Positions 1 through 7,391 are shown, counted from the first letter of the stretch. The stretch: 17,125 nucleotides of DNA from an uncultured Clostridia bacterium (GCA_934130325.1 CAKOYA010000028.1:1-17125); one strand, 5' to 3'. The notes: a model not told the origin generated them from the sequence alone. Program-made: numbers and translations.

Positions 1-1110
1 AAATATAAACATGAAAATAGAAGAAGAACAGTAAATATTTCTATAAATGTACTATCAAACAAGAAAATATTTGTAAATATTGATAAACAAAATATGTGTA
101 TAGAAAGCGAGTACATACCACAAGTGGCAAATAATAAGGTACTAACAGTTGAAGATATTAAAAATTCGTTTTCTAAAACAAATGATGAACCTTTTTTATT
201 TAATATTGTAAAGATAAATTTAGATAAAAATTTATTTGTACCTAAATCTATTTTAAATGAATTAAGAAGACATGTTATAACTAGCTTAAAAAAATATTAT
301 TTAATTAATTTAGATATTTTAAAAATCAATGAAAATAAGAATAAAGTGATTTTAGATATAAATCAAAAAATAGAGTCAAATGAGACTAATAGCAATGGAA
401 AAACACAATCGCTATATGTATATGATTATGATAAAAATATGAATTATATTAAATATTACATAGAAAAATATGGAATAAAACCGGATCTAATATATTTTAG
501 CTTTTCTAATTTTTTGAAATATGGTAATGAAATTTTACAAAAGTATAAAAATAAAGTGAAAATATATTTATCAATACCAAACTTTGTAGGCCAAAAACAA
601 GATAAACTTATAAAAAAAGAATTGGAAGAATACGTAAAAAATGGTGTTGATGGTATAGTAGTTTCAAGTTTTGCCTATTTAGAGTTAGCGCTCAAACTAA
701 AAGAAAAGTATAATATAAAATTAGTGGCTGATTATAGTTTTAATGCATTTAATAAGTATACGGCATATGTATTAAATAGTGTTGGTTTTGATAAAATTAC
801 GCTTTCTACTGAATTAGAGATTGATGAAATGGAAAGTATAGCTAAAATATTTAAAATTGAAGTCGTTACGGATATTATAACAGTAATGACATCTAGATAT
901 TGTATTTTAGGAAGTTTTATGGCAAATAGAGAGGATATAAATGAAAAATGTGATATGCCGTGCAAAAAAATACATTGTTTAGAAGATATTCATAGTGCTA
1001 AATATTATATTTTATGTGATAGTATTGATTGTATAATGAGAATATTAAAATATAGAAAAAAAAGTGAACTTAATAACGGAAAATTAAATATTAGGCATTG
1101 CATCTTATAA
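1..1110 (+). CDS. U32 family peptidase / RlhA-like protein, C-terminal part (5' end cut by window)
   Basis: The frame is open from base 1 to TAA at 1110 with no stop, so the first in-frame ATG (94) is internal and this is the last 369 residues of a larger protein. Residues about 1-100 look like the DUF3656 module of large U32 proteins, including the typical FVPKSILNELRR element (window residues about 79-90). A degenerate second U32-like half follows, with VMTSRYCILGS and a cysteine set (about residues 301, 317, 321, 344). In the U32 members RlhA, UbiU and UbiV equivalent cysteines hold an iron-sulfur cluster; some relatives are called collagenase-like peptidases. A role in rRNA or other RNA modification like E. 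coli RlhA is inferred. The protein stops soon after the last cysteine, earlier than I expect for the family. No clear terminator hairpin follows. Confidence 0.75.
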   Translation, partial: KYKHENRRRTVNISINVLSNKKIFVNIDKQNMCIESEYIPQVANNKVLTVEDIKNSFSKTNDEPFLFNIVKINLDKNLFVPKSILNELRRHVITSLKKYYLINLDILKINENKNKVILDINQKIESNETNSNGKTQSLYVYDYDKNMNYIKYYIEKYGIKPDLIYFSFSNFLKYGNEILQKYKNKVKIYLSIPNFVGQKQDKLIKKELEEYVKNGVDGIVVSSFAYLELALKLKEKYNIKLVADYSFNAFNKYTAYVLNSVGFDKITLSTELEIDEMESIAKIFKIEVVTDIITVMTSRYCILGSFMANREDINEKCDMPCKKIHCLEDIHSAKYYILCDSIDCIMRILKYRKKSELNNGKLNIRHCIL

Positions 1111-1146
1111 GACACGAATAAAAACTATTAAAATTACATAAAATCA

Positions 1147-1175
1147 TTGACCTTTTAAATTAAAAATGATAAAAT
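1147..1175 (+). promoter_or_regulatory. Sigma-A promoter of the 1239 gene
   Basis: TTGACC (1147-1152), a 17-bp spacer, then TAAAAT (1170-1175). It sits about 64 bp upstream of the ATG at 1239, which is preceded by a strong AAGGAG (1223-1228). This gives the gene its own transcript. Confidence 0.7.
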
Positions 1176-1238
1176 GCGTAGGTAAGATATTAGTATAAAA
1201 TCAATCAACTGATTAGATTAGGAAGGAGATACTTTAAC

Positions 1239-1661
1239 ATGAAAAAAGAGTTAATCGAATTTTTGATATTATTGTCGCTTGTAGGTATTGCTGATTTGTT
1301 AATTTTTTTAACAGGCAAAAATGATTGTAAATTAATTTATGCGGTGCTTTTGATTTTTCCGACTATTTACTTTTTAATTGTAGTTGGTGGGAATATTTTA
1401 GATAATTTGAAATATTCTATTTCCTTAAAGGCGCTAAAAAAGCAACTGGATAATGATTTTCGGGAGTTTGAAACAAATGAAATTTGCTATGAAATTTTTA
1501 AAAAATATGGCATAGACTTAATGTGGTTTAAATTTTGTTTAAAAATTTCTGATAGTGAAGAAATAGTTATACGGATAACTGAAAGGGACAGTAATAAAAT
1601 AATTAAAGAGGTAGTTACAAAGGATTATTTTAGGGTAAGAAAGATGTTTATAAAAAAATAA
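1239..1661 (+). CDS. Hypothetical membrane protein with two N-terminal helices
   Basis: I do not recognise this 140-residue protein. Two hydrophobic segments lie at residues about 7-25 and 31-53, joined by a short polar turn (GKNDCK), so it should be a hairpin in the membrane. The remaining 85 residues form a soluble, charged tail rich in Lys, Glu, Ile and Phe, predicted to lie on the same side as the N-terminus, probably the cytoplasm. No catalytic motif is visible. The ATG at 1239 has an AAGGAG ten bases upstream (1223-1228), the gene has a good sigma-A promoter, and a hairpin terminator follows the stop directly. It is therefore a real, separately transcribed gene. It could be a lineage-specific envelope protein; function unknown. 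Confidence 0.75.
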   Translation: MKKELIEFLILLSLVGIADLLIFLTGKNDCKLIYAVLLIFPTIYFLIVVGGNILDNLKYSISLKALKKQLDNDFREFETNEICYEIFKKYGIDLMWFKFCLKISDSEEIVIRITERDSNKIIKEVVTKDYFRVRKMFIKK

Positions 1662-1666
1662 ACATG

Positions 1667-1709
1667 AAAAAGTAGAGCTCATATTTATAATTAAGGGCTC
1701 TACTTTTTT
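1667..1709. terminator. Bidirectional hairpin terminator between convergent genes 1239 and 1722
   Basis: A 14-bp stem (1667-1680 with 1695-1708, one T-G wobble) has a 14-base loop, an A-run on the left arm and a T-run on the right. It can end transcripts from both convergent genes. Confidence 0.85.
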
Positions 1710-1721
1710 CTACTTTTATTT

Positions 1722-2084
1722 TTATTCGCTTTTGTTTGGAAGCATACTATCAATTATTCCATACATAGCTGCAGCAATTAAACTACTAAGTATAGAAATG
1801 TAATATCCATCTACAAAAAATTGAGTAAGATATATTATAATTGTGGCACATGTAAAACCTACTAATCCTCTACCTAATGGAATGTCATGTATTCCTGTTA
1901 TTATGGAAACCAAATAATCAAATAATATAATTGTTATTGCGCTTAAAATTAAAATTGGAAATGATGATATTGTAAAATTTGGTGTAAAAAATACTGTCAC
2001 AGCAAATATAGAAAGTGATGTGATAAACCTTATAATCATTTGAGATAATCTTAAAGTATCAATATTATTTTTTAAAGCATTCAT
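1722..2084 (-). CDS. Four-helix membrane protein, YvlD / phage-holin-4_2-like family
   Basis: A 120-residue, almost wholly hydrophobic protein with four predicted helices at about 17-34, 41-63, 72-91 and 95-113. The order and motifs fit small clostridial proteins annotated as phage holin family (YvlD-like): FFTPNFTIS after helix 1, FDYLVSIITGI, and GRGLVGF before helix 3. Despite the family name these are usually chromosomal genes without neighbouring lysis genes, as here, so lysis is unlikely. B. subtilis YvlD belongs to an envelope-stress operon, which suggests an envelope role at best. The ATG at 2084 has a strong AAGGAGG (2091-2097 on the minus strand). It converges with the 1239 gene on a shared terminator and diverges from the DUF421 operon. 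Confidence 0.7.
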   Translation of the reverse strand: MNALKNNIDTLRLSQMIIRFITSLSIFAVTVFFTPNFTISSFPILILSAITIILFDYLVSIITGIHDIPLGRGLVGFTCATIIIYLTQFFVDGYYISILSSLIAAAMYGIIDSMLPNKSE

Positions 2085-2390
2085 AATTATCCTCCTTAAG
2101 TTTTTTATAATGTTAATTAATAATAGTATTTGTATAATAATAGTTTTTATACTTTAAATAAAAATTTATAATTTAATATATAAAAACTAATTTACATAAT
2201 ATTAAAATGATATAATATTTTGCTGTTTTAAAGCTAAATTTTGTACAAATAATGAAATAATATTGTTGTATTAATTAATTTAATATTGTTTATATAGTTG
2301 CAATTTATTTTATTAAAAATTATGTGATTAATAAATATTATTAGTATAAATTTATTGATTATGTAAAAAATAATTTTAGGTGATTAGAAA
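2085..2390. other. AT-rich divergent intergenic region
   Basis: These 306 bases separate the divergent 1722 and 2391 genes. I see no coding frame or RNA gene. There is an 11-bp perfect inverted repeat, TAGTTTTTATA (2141-2151) against TATAAAAACTA (2179-2189), with 27 bases between the arms. The sequence is so A/T-rich that several weak -10-like hexamers occur and I cannot choose a convincing promoter for either gene. AGGTGAT (2378-2384) is the ribosome binding site of the DUF421 gene. Confidence 0.5.
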
Positions 2391-3032
2391 ATGTTAATAG
2401 TATTTTTTAGAGCGTTAATTCTATATGCAATAGTTTTTTTAGTTATAAGATTAATGGGAAAAAGAGAACTTTCAAAAGTTCAACCTTTTGAACTTGCTAT
2501 AATAATTCTAATAGCAGATCTTGCTTCAGCGCCGATGTCATCAAGAGCAATATCAATATTTGATGGAATTATCCCAATAGTAACTCTTCTTATTGCGTAT
2601 ATAATATTTACATTAATAATTCAATGTAGTAACAAAGCACAAGAAGTTGTTTGTGGAACAATATCTCCAATTATAAAAGATGGTAAAATACTTGAAGATG
2701 AATTTAAAAGACTACAATATACAATACCAGATTTAATGTCGCAATTAAGAGAATGTAACGTATTTAAGATTCAAGATGTAAAATATGCGATAGTAGAAAC
2801 AAATGGAAATTTGAGTGTTATAACTAAGGATCAAGAAATCAACCAATTACCATTAAATATTATAGAAGACGGCAAGATATCAGATATAAATATAAAAATA
2901 TTAAACATTAGTTCTGATGAAGTGGAAAAAATATTAAAAAAAGAAGGTATAAGTATGGAAGATGTATTAGTTGGTACATTAGATGAAGATTCAAAATTTA
3001 TATACCAATTAAAAGAGGTGAAGAATCAATGA
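2391..3032 (+). CDS. DUF421 / YetF-family membrane protein
   Basis: A 213-residue protein with three N-terminal helices (about 3-21, 34-50, 58-77) and a cytoplasmic C-terminal domain. The family signatures are clear: VIRLMGKRELSKVQPFEL after helix 1, a small-residue SAPMSS stretch, then a soluble domain with PIIKDGKI and LMSQLRECNVFKIQDVKYAI followed by NGNLSVI. In spore-formers YetF-family proteins, including YetF and YdfS of B. subtilis, are linked to the spore or envelope; their molecular role is not settled. The ATG has AGGTGAT six bases upstream. The stop overlaps the next start in an ATGA tetranucleotide, so the two genes are translationally coupled. The DUF421-DUF4363 pairing is common in Clostridia, which supports a joint function in the membrane. 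Confidence 0.9.
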   Translation: MLIVFFRALILYAIVFLVIRLMGKRELSKVQPFELAIIILIADLASAPMSSRAISIFDGIIPIVTLLIAYIIFTLIIQCSNKAQEVVCGTISPIIKDGKILEDEFKRLQYTIPDLMSQLRECNVFKIQDVKYAIVETNGNLSVITKDQEINQLPLNIIEDGKISDINIKILNISSDEVEKILKKEGISMEDVLVGTLDEDSKFIYQLKEVKNQ

Positions 3033-3412
3033 CAAGACAAATTTTTATATTAATACTTTCAATAAGTGCCGTTATAATTGGTGGAGTTTGGGAAACTAAG
3101 TACTTGCAAAATAGTTGTAATTTTGTGTTATCTGATATTGAGTATATGGAAAATGTATTAAACAATAACAATTTAGAACTGGCAGATAACCAGCTAAATG
3201 AAATAGAAAAATCGTGGAACAATGTTAAAGATTCATGGAATATTTTTGTGCAAAATGATTTAATAGATCAAATAGATGATAGTTTAATTGAACTTAAGGC
3301 ATATTATGAAGTAAAAAACATGGAAGAAACTATTGTAGTTTTGAAAAAGTTAAGGGGGAACCTACAAGATATAGTTGGAAGACAAAAGTTATGTTTTGAA
3401 AATATATTTTAA
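3029..3412 (+). CDS. DUF4363 family protein
   Basis: A 127-residue protein with one N-terminal hydrophobic segment (about 4-21) acting as a membrane anchor or uncleaved signal. An all-helical, charged domain of about 100 residues follows, expected outside the cytoplasmic membrane. The helical part contains the W-x-x-V-K-x-S-W arrangement (EKSWNNVKDSW) and regularly spaced Leu/Ile, as in DUF4363 proteins. The start overlaps the stop of the DUF421 gene (ATGA at 3029-3032) and is preceded by GAGGTGA (3015-3021), so this is the second gene of a coupled operon. Its function is unknown; the fixed pairing suggests it works as an extracytoplasmic partner of the DUF421 protein. It converges with dapA, with only 21 bases between the stops. 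Confidence 0.85.
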   Translation: MTRQIFILILSISAVIIGGVWETKYLQNSCNFVLSDIEYMENVLNNNNLELADNQLNEIEKSWNNVKDSWNIFVQNDLIDQIDDSLIELKAYYEVKNMEETIVVLKKLRGNLQDIVGRQKLCFENIF

Positions 3413-3416
3413 ACTC

Positions 3417-3443
3417 AAGAAGGTAGTATTTTACTACCTTCTT
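3417..3443. terminator. Hairpin shared by the DUF4363 gene and dapA ends
   Basis: A perfect 12-bp stem (AAGAAGGTAGTA, 3417-3428, with 3432-3443) has a TTT loop and lies over the convergent stops. It includes the last codons and the TAG of dapA. The following T-runs are poor on both strands, so termination may be incomplete. Confidence 0.6.
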
Positions 3444-4306
3444 AATGAGTTTATGATTTCTTGCAAGGCTTTTTTATTAAGTTCATTCATTGAGCAAAGT
3501 GGGAGACGGCAGTTACCTACATTAAAATCTAGCATATTCATCGCCTCTTTAATTGGGATGGGATTTACCTCACAAAATAACTTTTTACATAAATCTAAGT
3601 ATTTAAATTGTAACATCCTAGAGCTTTCTATATTACCATTAAAAAATTCAAAACAAATATCATGTGTTTGTTTTGGAAAAATATTGGCAAGTACTGAAAT
3701 AACACCATTTCCGCCTAAACTTAATATAGGAAGAATTTGATCGTCATTTCCAGAATAAACATAAAAATCGTCATTAGTTTTAGCAATTATATTAGAAATT
3801 TGTGATAAATTTGAACTAGCTTCCTTAATTCCAGTAATGTTTGGTATTTTTGAAAGTTTTAAAACAGTATCTAGTTCAATATTTACACATGTTCTAGTTG
3901 GAACATTATACAGTATTATAGGAATGTTTACGTTATCTGATATTTTTTTATAGTGCATATATAACCCATCTTGTGTACATTTATTATAATAAGGGGTAAC
4001 TATTAGCAAACCATTAGCGCCACAACTTTCTGCATACCTTGATAAATTAATAGCCTCTTTAGTATTATTAGAACCAGTTCCAGCTATAACAGGTACTCTG
4101 TTATTAACTATATTTACTGTAAACTTTATTAGTGATTTTTTTTCATCCTCAGAAAGTGTGGAAGCCTCTCCAGTAGTTCCACATATTATAATAGCATCTG
4201 TACTGTTTTCAATTTGAAAATGAATTAGTTTTTCTAATTCATTATAATTAATACTTAAATCTTGGTTAAAAGGAGTAACAAGAGCTACTCCAGATCCTTT
4301 AAACAT
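3434..4306 (-). CDS. dapA: 4-hydroxy-tetrahydrodipicolinate synthase
   Basis: DapA condenses pyruvate with aspartate semialdehyde, the first committed step to diaminopimelate and lysine (and to dipicolinate in spore-formers). It is a cytosolic TIM barrel, usually a tetramer. With the start at ATG 4306 the protein has 290 residues (E. coli 292), and the catalytic residues fall at the E. coli numbers: Thr44-Thr45 in CGTTGEAS, Tyr107, Tyr133 and Arg138 in LYNVPTRT, and Schiff-base Lys161 in GIKEAS. A GTG at 4318 is in frame four codons upstream, but it starts one base after the AAGGAG (4320-4325). ATG 4306 is 13 bases away and gives the usual N-terminus MFKGSGVALVTPF, so I prefer it. The gene is monocistronic and away from other lysine genes. 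Confidence 0.95.
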   Translation of the reverse strand: MFKGSGVALVTPFNQDLSINYNELEKLIHFQIENSTDAIIICGTTGEASTLSEDEKKSLIKFTVNIVNNRVPVIAGTGSNNTKEAINLSRYAESCGANGLLIVTPYYNKCTQDGLYMHYKKISDNVNIPIILYNVPTRTCVNIELDTVLKLSKIPNITGIKEASSNLSQISNIIAKTNDDFYVYSGNDDQILPILSLGGNGVISVLANIFPKQTHDICFEFFNGNIESSRMLQFKYLDLCKKLFCEVNPIPIKEAMNMLDFNVGNCRLPLCSMNELNKKALQEIINSLRR

Positions 4307-4319
4307 ATGATAATACACT

Positions 4320-4325
4320 CTCCTT
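4320..4325 (-). promoter_or_regulatory. dapA ribosome binding site (decides the start)
   Basis: AAGGAG on the minus strand. It is one base from the in-frame GTG at 4318, too close to serve it, and 13 bases from ATG 4306, which is long but usable. Confidence 0.6.
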
Positions 4326-4383
4326 TATATATACATTATATATTTTAAATAAAAAAATATGATATTTTAGTGTCATTATATTG

Positions 4384-4412
4384 TTGTTTATTATGTCATT
4401 TTATGTTATAAT
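4384..4412 (+). promoter_or_regulatory. Extended -10 sigma-A promoter of the TVP38/VTT gene
   Basis: TTGTTT (4384-4389), a 17-bp spacer, and TATAAT (4407-4412) preceded by TG at 4404-4405 (extended -10). It lies 27 bases upstream of the ATG at 4440. A direct repeat TGTCATT (4371-4377 and 4394-4400) has its second copy in the spacer. Confidence 0.75.
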
Positions 4413-4439
4413 TTGTAGTGAGTAAGAAAAGGTGAAAAT

Positions 4440-5171
4440 ATGAACAAACTTAATCAAAAAGAAAAAATATACATGATAATACGATCAGTGCTTTTTGTAC
4501 TTGCTGTTATATTTATGGTATATATTACTATAAAATGTATACCAGTAATTGGTAAACTTTCTAATGAAGATACTAGAGTAGAATTTAAAAATGAAATATC
4601 AGCTATGGGATTTAGAGGAGTTTTGATGATATTAGGACTTCAGATATTGCAAATTATAGTAGCAGTAATACCTGGACAACCTATGGAAATAGTAGCAGGA
4701 ATGCTTTATGGAACTTGGGGTGGAATGCTACTTTGCTTGGTTGGAATTTTTATTGGAACAGCTATTATATATTTTTTAGTAAGAAGAATTGGAACAGATT
4801 TTATGCAGTTATTTTTTACAAAAGAGAAAATAAATTCTATAAAAGATTCCAAAATTTTTAAAAATCCTCAGAAATTTGAGATTATATTATTTATTATGTT
4901 TGTTATACCTCTATTACCAAAAGATATATTTATATATCTTGGAGGAGTCAGTCCGGTAAAACCCAAAAGATTTTTGGCAATAGCAACATTTGCAAGAATT
5001 CCGGGGTTATTTTTGACAGTATATGCTGGTAATAAATTATCGGAAGGTAGTTTTATAATAACATTAATACTTGTTGCTGTATTTTTAATAGTAGGAGCAA
5101 TTGGTTATAGATGGGGAAGTATAAAGAGTCGAAAAATGGAAGAGGAAGAGGAAAAAAGTAGTAAAAATTAA
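4440..5171 (+). CDS. TVP38/TMEM64 (VTT domain, DedA-like) membrane protein
   Basis: A 243-residue integral membrane protein of the SNARE-associated/VTT superfamily. Hydrophobic segments lie at about 13-33, 60-78, 92-114, 147-160, 177-195 and 204-222. Family landmarks are PGQPMEIVAGMLYG (78-91) followed by a Gly-rich helix, an FLVRR turn, and the re-entrant motif FVIPLLPKD (154-162) leading to a second Gly-rich loop. Relatives include E. coli YdjX/YdjZ; VTT proteins such as eukaryotic TMEM41B scramble lipids and bacterial DedA members recycle lipid carriers, so lipid movement is a reasonable inference. The C-terminus is an acidic EEEEEK tail, presumably cytoplasmic. RBS AAGGTGA lies six bases before the ATG. 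Monocistronic, convergent with engB. Confidence 0.85.
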   Translation: MNKLNQKEKIYMIIRSVLFVLAVIFMVYITIKCIPVIGKLSNEDTRVEFKNEISAMGFRGVLMILGLQILQIIVAVIPGQPMEIVAGMLYGTWGGMLLCLVGIFIGTAIIYFLVRRIGTDFMQLFFTKEKINSIKDSKIFKNPQKFEIILFIMFVIPLLPKDIFIYLGGVSPVKPKRFLAIATFARIPGLFLTVYAGNKLSEGSFIITLILVAVFLIVGAIGYRWGSIKSRKMEEEEEKSSKN

Positions 5172-5185
5172 TTTACTACTTTTTT
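5152..5185. terminator. Bidirectional terminator between TVP38 gene and engB
   Basis: A perfect 14-bp stem AAAAAAGTAGTAAA (5152-5165) with 5172-5185 and a 6-base loop. It carries an A-run on one arm and a T-run on the other, so it works on both strands. It overlaps the last codons of the plus-strand gene and abuts the engB stop. Confidence 0.9.
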
Positions 5186-5762
5186 AAACATTAATTTCAT
5201 TTAGTATAATTTCTTCTACTTGTTTGACATTTAATTTGTTACTACTAGAAAAGGCAATTATATTTTCTTTTGCAAATAAACATTTTCTTATATCTAGAAT
5301 ATAAGAATCAATTTTAGTTTTAGCTATTTTATCTGCTTTTGTTGCTAAAATTGTAAAAGGAATGTTTTGTTCTATTAACCAATCATACATTATTCTATCA
5401 TTTTCAGTTGGCTTATGCCTAATGTCTACTAAAAAAAATATATGTGATATATTTTTTTTGTTGTTAATATATTTATCTATTAATTTTGAAGTGTTTTCTT
5501 TTTCTGTTTTTGTCATTTTAGAATATCCGTACCCTGGTAAATCAACTAAATAGAACTCTCTATTTACGTTGTAATAATTAATACTTTTTGTCTTACCAGG
5601 ATTTTGTCCAACTTTTGCTAAAGATTTATTATTTGAAATACTGTTGATAAAGGAAGATTTGCCTACATTTGATTTACCAACAAGTACAATTTGTTTTAAA
5701 TCTGTGTCTAGTATTTGGTTTAATTTGAATGCAGAGGTTTCAAATCTAACATTTTTTAACAT
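5184..5762 (-). CDS. engB: Ribosome biogenesis GTP-binding protein EngB (YsxC/YihA)
   Basis: A small single-domain P-loop GTPase of 192 residues, the usual size, acting in assembly of the large ribosomal subunit. Motifs run in order: G1 GKSNVGKSS (29-37), the PGKTKSINYY switch I region (55-64), G3 DLPGYGY (74-80), the family-specific RHKPTENDRIMYDWL (115-129), G4 TKAD (141-144) and a G5-like SSSN (172-175). The ATG at 5762 has only a weak Shine-Dalgarno-like GAGATGAT a few bases upstream, but the N-terminus (VRFETSAF) matches EngB proteins, so this start stands. In many Firmicutes engB follows lon or clpX; here it does not. It could be read through from serS, 90 bases upstream on the same strand, since the hairpin between them is weak. 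Confidence 0.95.
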   Translation of the reverse strand: MLKNVRFETSAFKLNQILDTDLKQIVLVGKSNVGKSSFINSISNNKSLAKVGQNPGKTKSINYYNVNREFYLVDLPGYGYSKMTKTEKENTSKLIDKYINNKKNISHIFFLVDIRHKPTENDRIMYDWLIEQNIPFTILATKADKIAKTKIDSYILDIRKCLFAKENIIAFSSSNKLNVKQVEEIILNEINV

Positions 5763-5791
5763 TTAAAATCATCTCATTTCTACATATAAAT

Positions 5792-5837
5792 AGTAAAGAT
5801 GAGTAAATTTCATAAATTAAGTTTAAACATCTTTACT
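5792..5837 (-). terminator. Possible weak terminator after serS (long-loop inverted repeat)
   Basis: A perfect 10-bp inverted repeat, AGTAAAGATG (5792-5801) and CATCTTTACT (5828-5837), with 26 bases between the arms, lies between the serS stop and engB. The loop is long and the T-run poor, so serS transcripts probably read through into engB at least in part. Confidence 0.4.
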
Positions 5838-5852
5838 TAGTATAAAAATATA

Positions 5853-7130
5853 TTAATTTTTTTTCTCTATTTTTTTCATATCACCCATATATGGTATCAA
5901 TACTTCTGGAATATTAATGCTACCATCAGGATTTTGATTTAATTCAAGTAGTGGTATTAAGATTCTTGGGGAAGCTATAGCTGTATTATTTAATGTAAAG
6001 CAATATTTTGTTTCACCATTTTCATCTTTATATTTAATATTACTTCTTCTTGATTGAAAATCATTAAAAGAAGAACAAGAATGAGTCTCACTATATTTAC
6101 CACGACTTGGCATCCAAGCCTCTATATCATGCTTTCTAACTTGTCCTATTCCCATATCACCAGTACAAACTTTAACAACTCTATATGGTATTTTTAAATC
6201 TTGCATTATTTCTTCTGCGTTGTTTAATAGGAAATCATGAAGTTTAGATTGTTTTTCAAAATCTGCCTCACACATTATTACTTGTTCAATTTTAGTAAAT
6301 TGATGAACTCTATATAGTCCTCTTGTGTCTTTGCCATATGTTCCAGCTTCTCTTCTAAAGCAACTAGAGTATCCACAATACATTTTTGGTAATACTTCTT
6401 TGCTTTCGAAAGTTTCGTTACTGTGATAAGAGACAAGAGCAACTTCTGATGTACCCACTAAGTATAAATTATCTTCAGTTACAGCATAAGCCTGATCCCT
6501 TCCACCTGGAAAATAACTAGTTCCATACATAGGAGCCTCTTTAACTAGTGTAGGTACTGTCATAGGTGTAAATCCTTTTTTTACCAATTTATCTATAACA
6601 TATCTGCAAAGCGCCATCTCAAGTAAAACAGCTTCGTTTTTTAGGTAATAGGAACGTGATCCTGCAATTTTTACCCCCCTTGGAATATCAACTAAATCAA
6701 GAGATTCAGCAAGTTCTACATGGTCCTTTATTTTAAAATCGAATGTAGGAATCTCTCCAACTCTTTTTATTTCTACGTTATCTTCATCAGTTTTTCCAAC
6801 AGGAACCTCTGGTAGTGGGACTCCCGGTACCATATACATAAGATTAGTATAATTTTCCTTTAAAGGTGAAAGTTCGTTTTCAAATTCGGATATTTTCGTT
6901 TTTAATTCTTTTACTTGATTAATCGCTTCTAGTTTTTGATCTTGTGGCATAGTAGGAATAGTTTTAGAAAGTTTATTTCTATTTTCCTTTAGTAAGTCCA
7001 ATTTAGCATTTAAATCTTTTATTTGTGTATCTAATTCCAATAACTTATCAATGTCGACATTAATAAGTTTATCAGTAGCAGCTTTTTTTACAATATCAAC
7101 ATTTTCTCTAATATATTTTATATCTAACAT
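5853..7130 (-). CDS. serS: Serine--tRNA ligase (SerRS)
   Basis: A class II aminoacyl-tRNA synthetase of 425 residues, charging tRNA-Ser (and tRNA-Sec where present) in the cytosol. Residues about 27-100 form the long antiparallel coiled-coil arm that reads the tRNA. The catalytic core follows: motif 1 region around VPTLV (192-196), the TSE serine-binding loop in GTSEVAL (226-232), motif 2 CFRREAG (257-263) with GKDTRGLYRVHQF (266-278), and motif 3 NNTAIASPRILIPLLE (381-396). GTSEV, FRREAGTYGKDT and TLNNTAIASPR differ from the Bacillus-type PTAEV, FRSEAGSAGRDT and TLNGSGLAVGR, so this is another bacterial SerRS subtype and may have been acquired. RBS GGAGGGG is 5 bases before the ATG. No T-box leader is seen. 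Confidence 0.96.
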   Translation of the reverse strand: MLDIKYIRENVDIVKKAATDKLINVDIDKLLELDTQIKDLNAKLDLLKENRNKLSKTIPTMPQDQKLEAINQVKELKTKISEFENELSPLKENYTNLMYMVPGVPLPEVPVGKTDEDNVEIKRVGEIPTFDFKIKDHVELAESLDLVDIPRGVKIAGSRSYYLKNEAVLLEMALCRYVIDKLVKKGFTPMTVPTLVKEAPMYGTSYFPGGRDQAYAVTEDNLYLVGTSEVALVSYHSNETFESKEVLPKMYCGYSSCFRREAGTYGKDTRGLYRVHQFTKIEQVIMCEADFEKQSKLHDFLLNNAEEIMQDLKIPYRVVKVCTGDMGIGQVRKHDIEAWMPSRGKYSETHSCSSFNDFQSRRSNIKYKDENGETKYCFTLNNTAIASPRILIPLLELNQNPDGSINIPEVLIPYMGDMKKIEKKN

Positions 7131-7156
7131 AAATTCCCCTCCATAAATTCTTTAAC

Positions 7157-7185
7157 ATTATATTATATATTTTATATAAATTCAA
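7157..7185 (-). promoter_or_regulatory. Sigma-A promoter of serS
   Basis: On the minus strand TTGAAT (7185-7180), a 17-bp spacer, and TATAAT (7162-7157). It lies 26 bases upstream of the serS ATG, so the leader is too short for a T-box riboswitch. Confidence 0.75.
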
Positions 7186-7312
7186 GTAAATACAGAAAAT
7201 AACTAGCAAATATAAGCATTATTAAAAAATATATAATACTATATTTAATAATAATTAGAAATAAAAATAACATAAAAAAAAGACATAAAATGTAAAAAAT
7301 AGAGAAAAAGAC

Positions 7313-7341
7313 TTAAAATTATAATACTTTTATGTTATAAT
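7313..7341 (+). promoter_or_regulatory. Extended -10 promoter of the nucleoside kinase gene
   Basis: TTAAAA (7313-7318), a 17-bp spacer, and TATAAT (7336-7341) with TG at 7333-7334. The core TTTTATGTTATAAT is identical to that of the promoter at 4399-4412. The gene's ATG follows 50 bases later behind AGGAGG (7379-7384). Confidence 0.7.
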
Positions 7342-7391
7342 AATGTTAGTTAGTATATAAATCCGGTTTTAAATAAAGAGGAGGAAATAAT

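Noticed and set aside
1722..2084. Prophage remnant inferred from the holin-like protein
   Set aside because: No endolysin, integrase or structural genes are near; YvlD-type members of this family are ordinary chromosomal genes.
3375..3740. Plus-strand open frame over the 3' end of dapA
   Set aside because: It is antisense to well-conserved dapA codons, starts inside the DUF4363 gene and resembles no protein family.
4307..4318. GTG at 4318 as start of dapA
   Set aside because: It lies one base after the AAGGAG; ATG 4306 gives the usual DapA N-terminus and E. coli-like residue numbering.
7131..7391. T-box riboswitch in front of serS
   Set aside because: No T-box sequence or specifier hairpin is seen, and a consensus promoter sits only 26 bases from the start codon.
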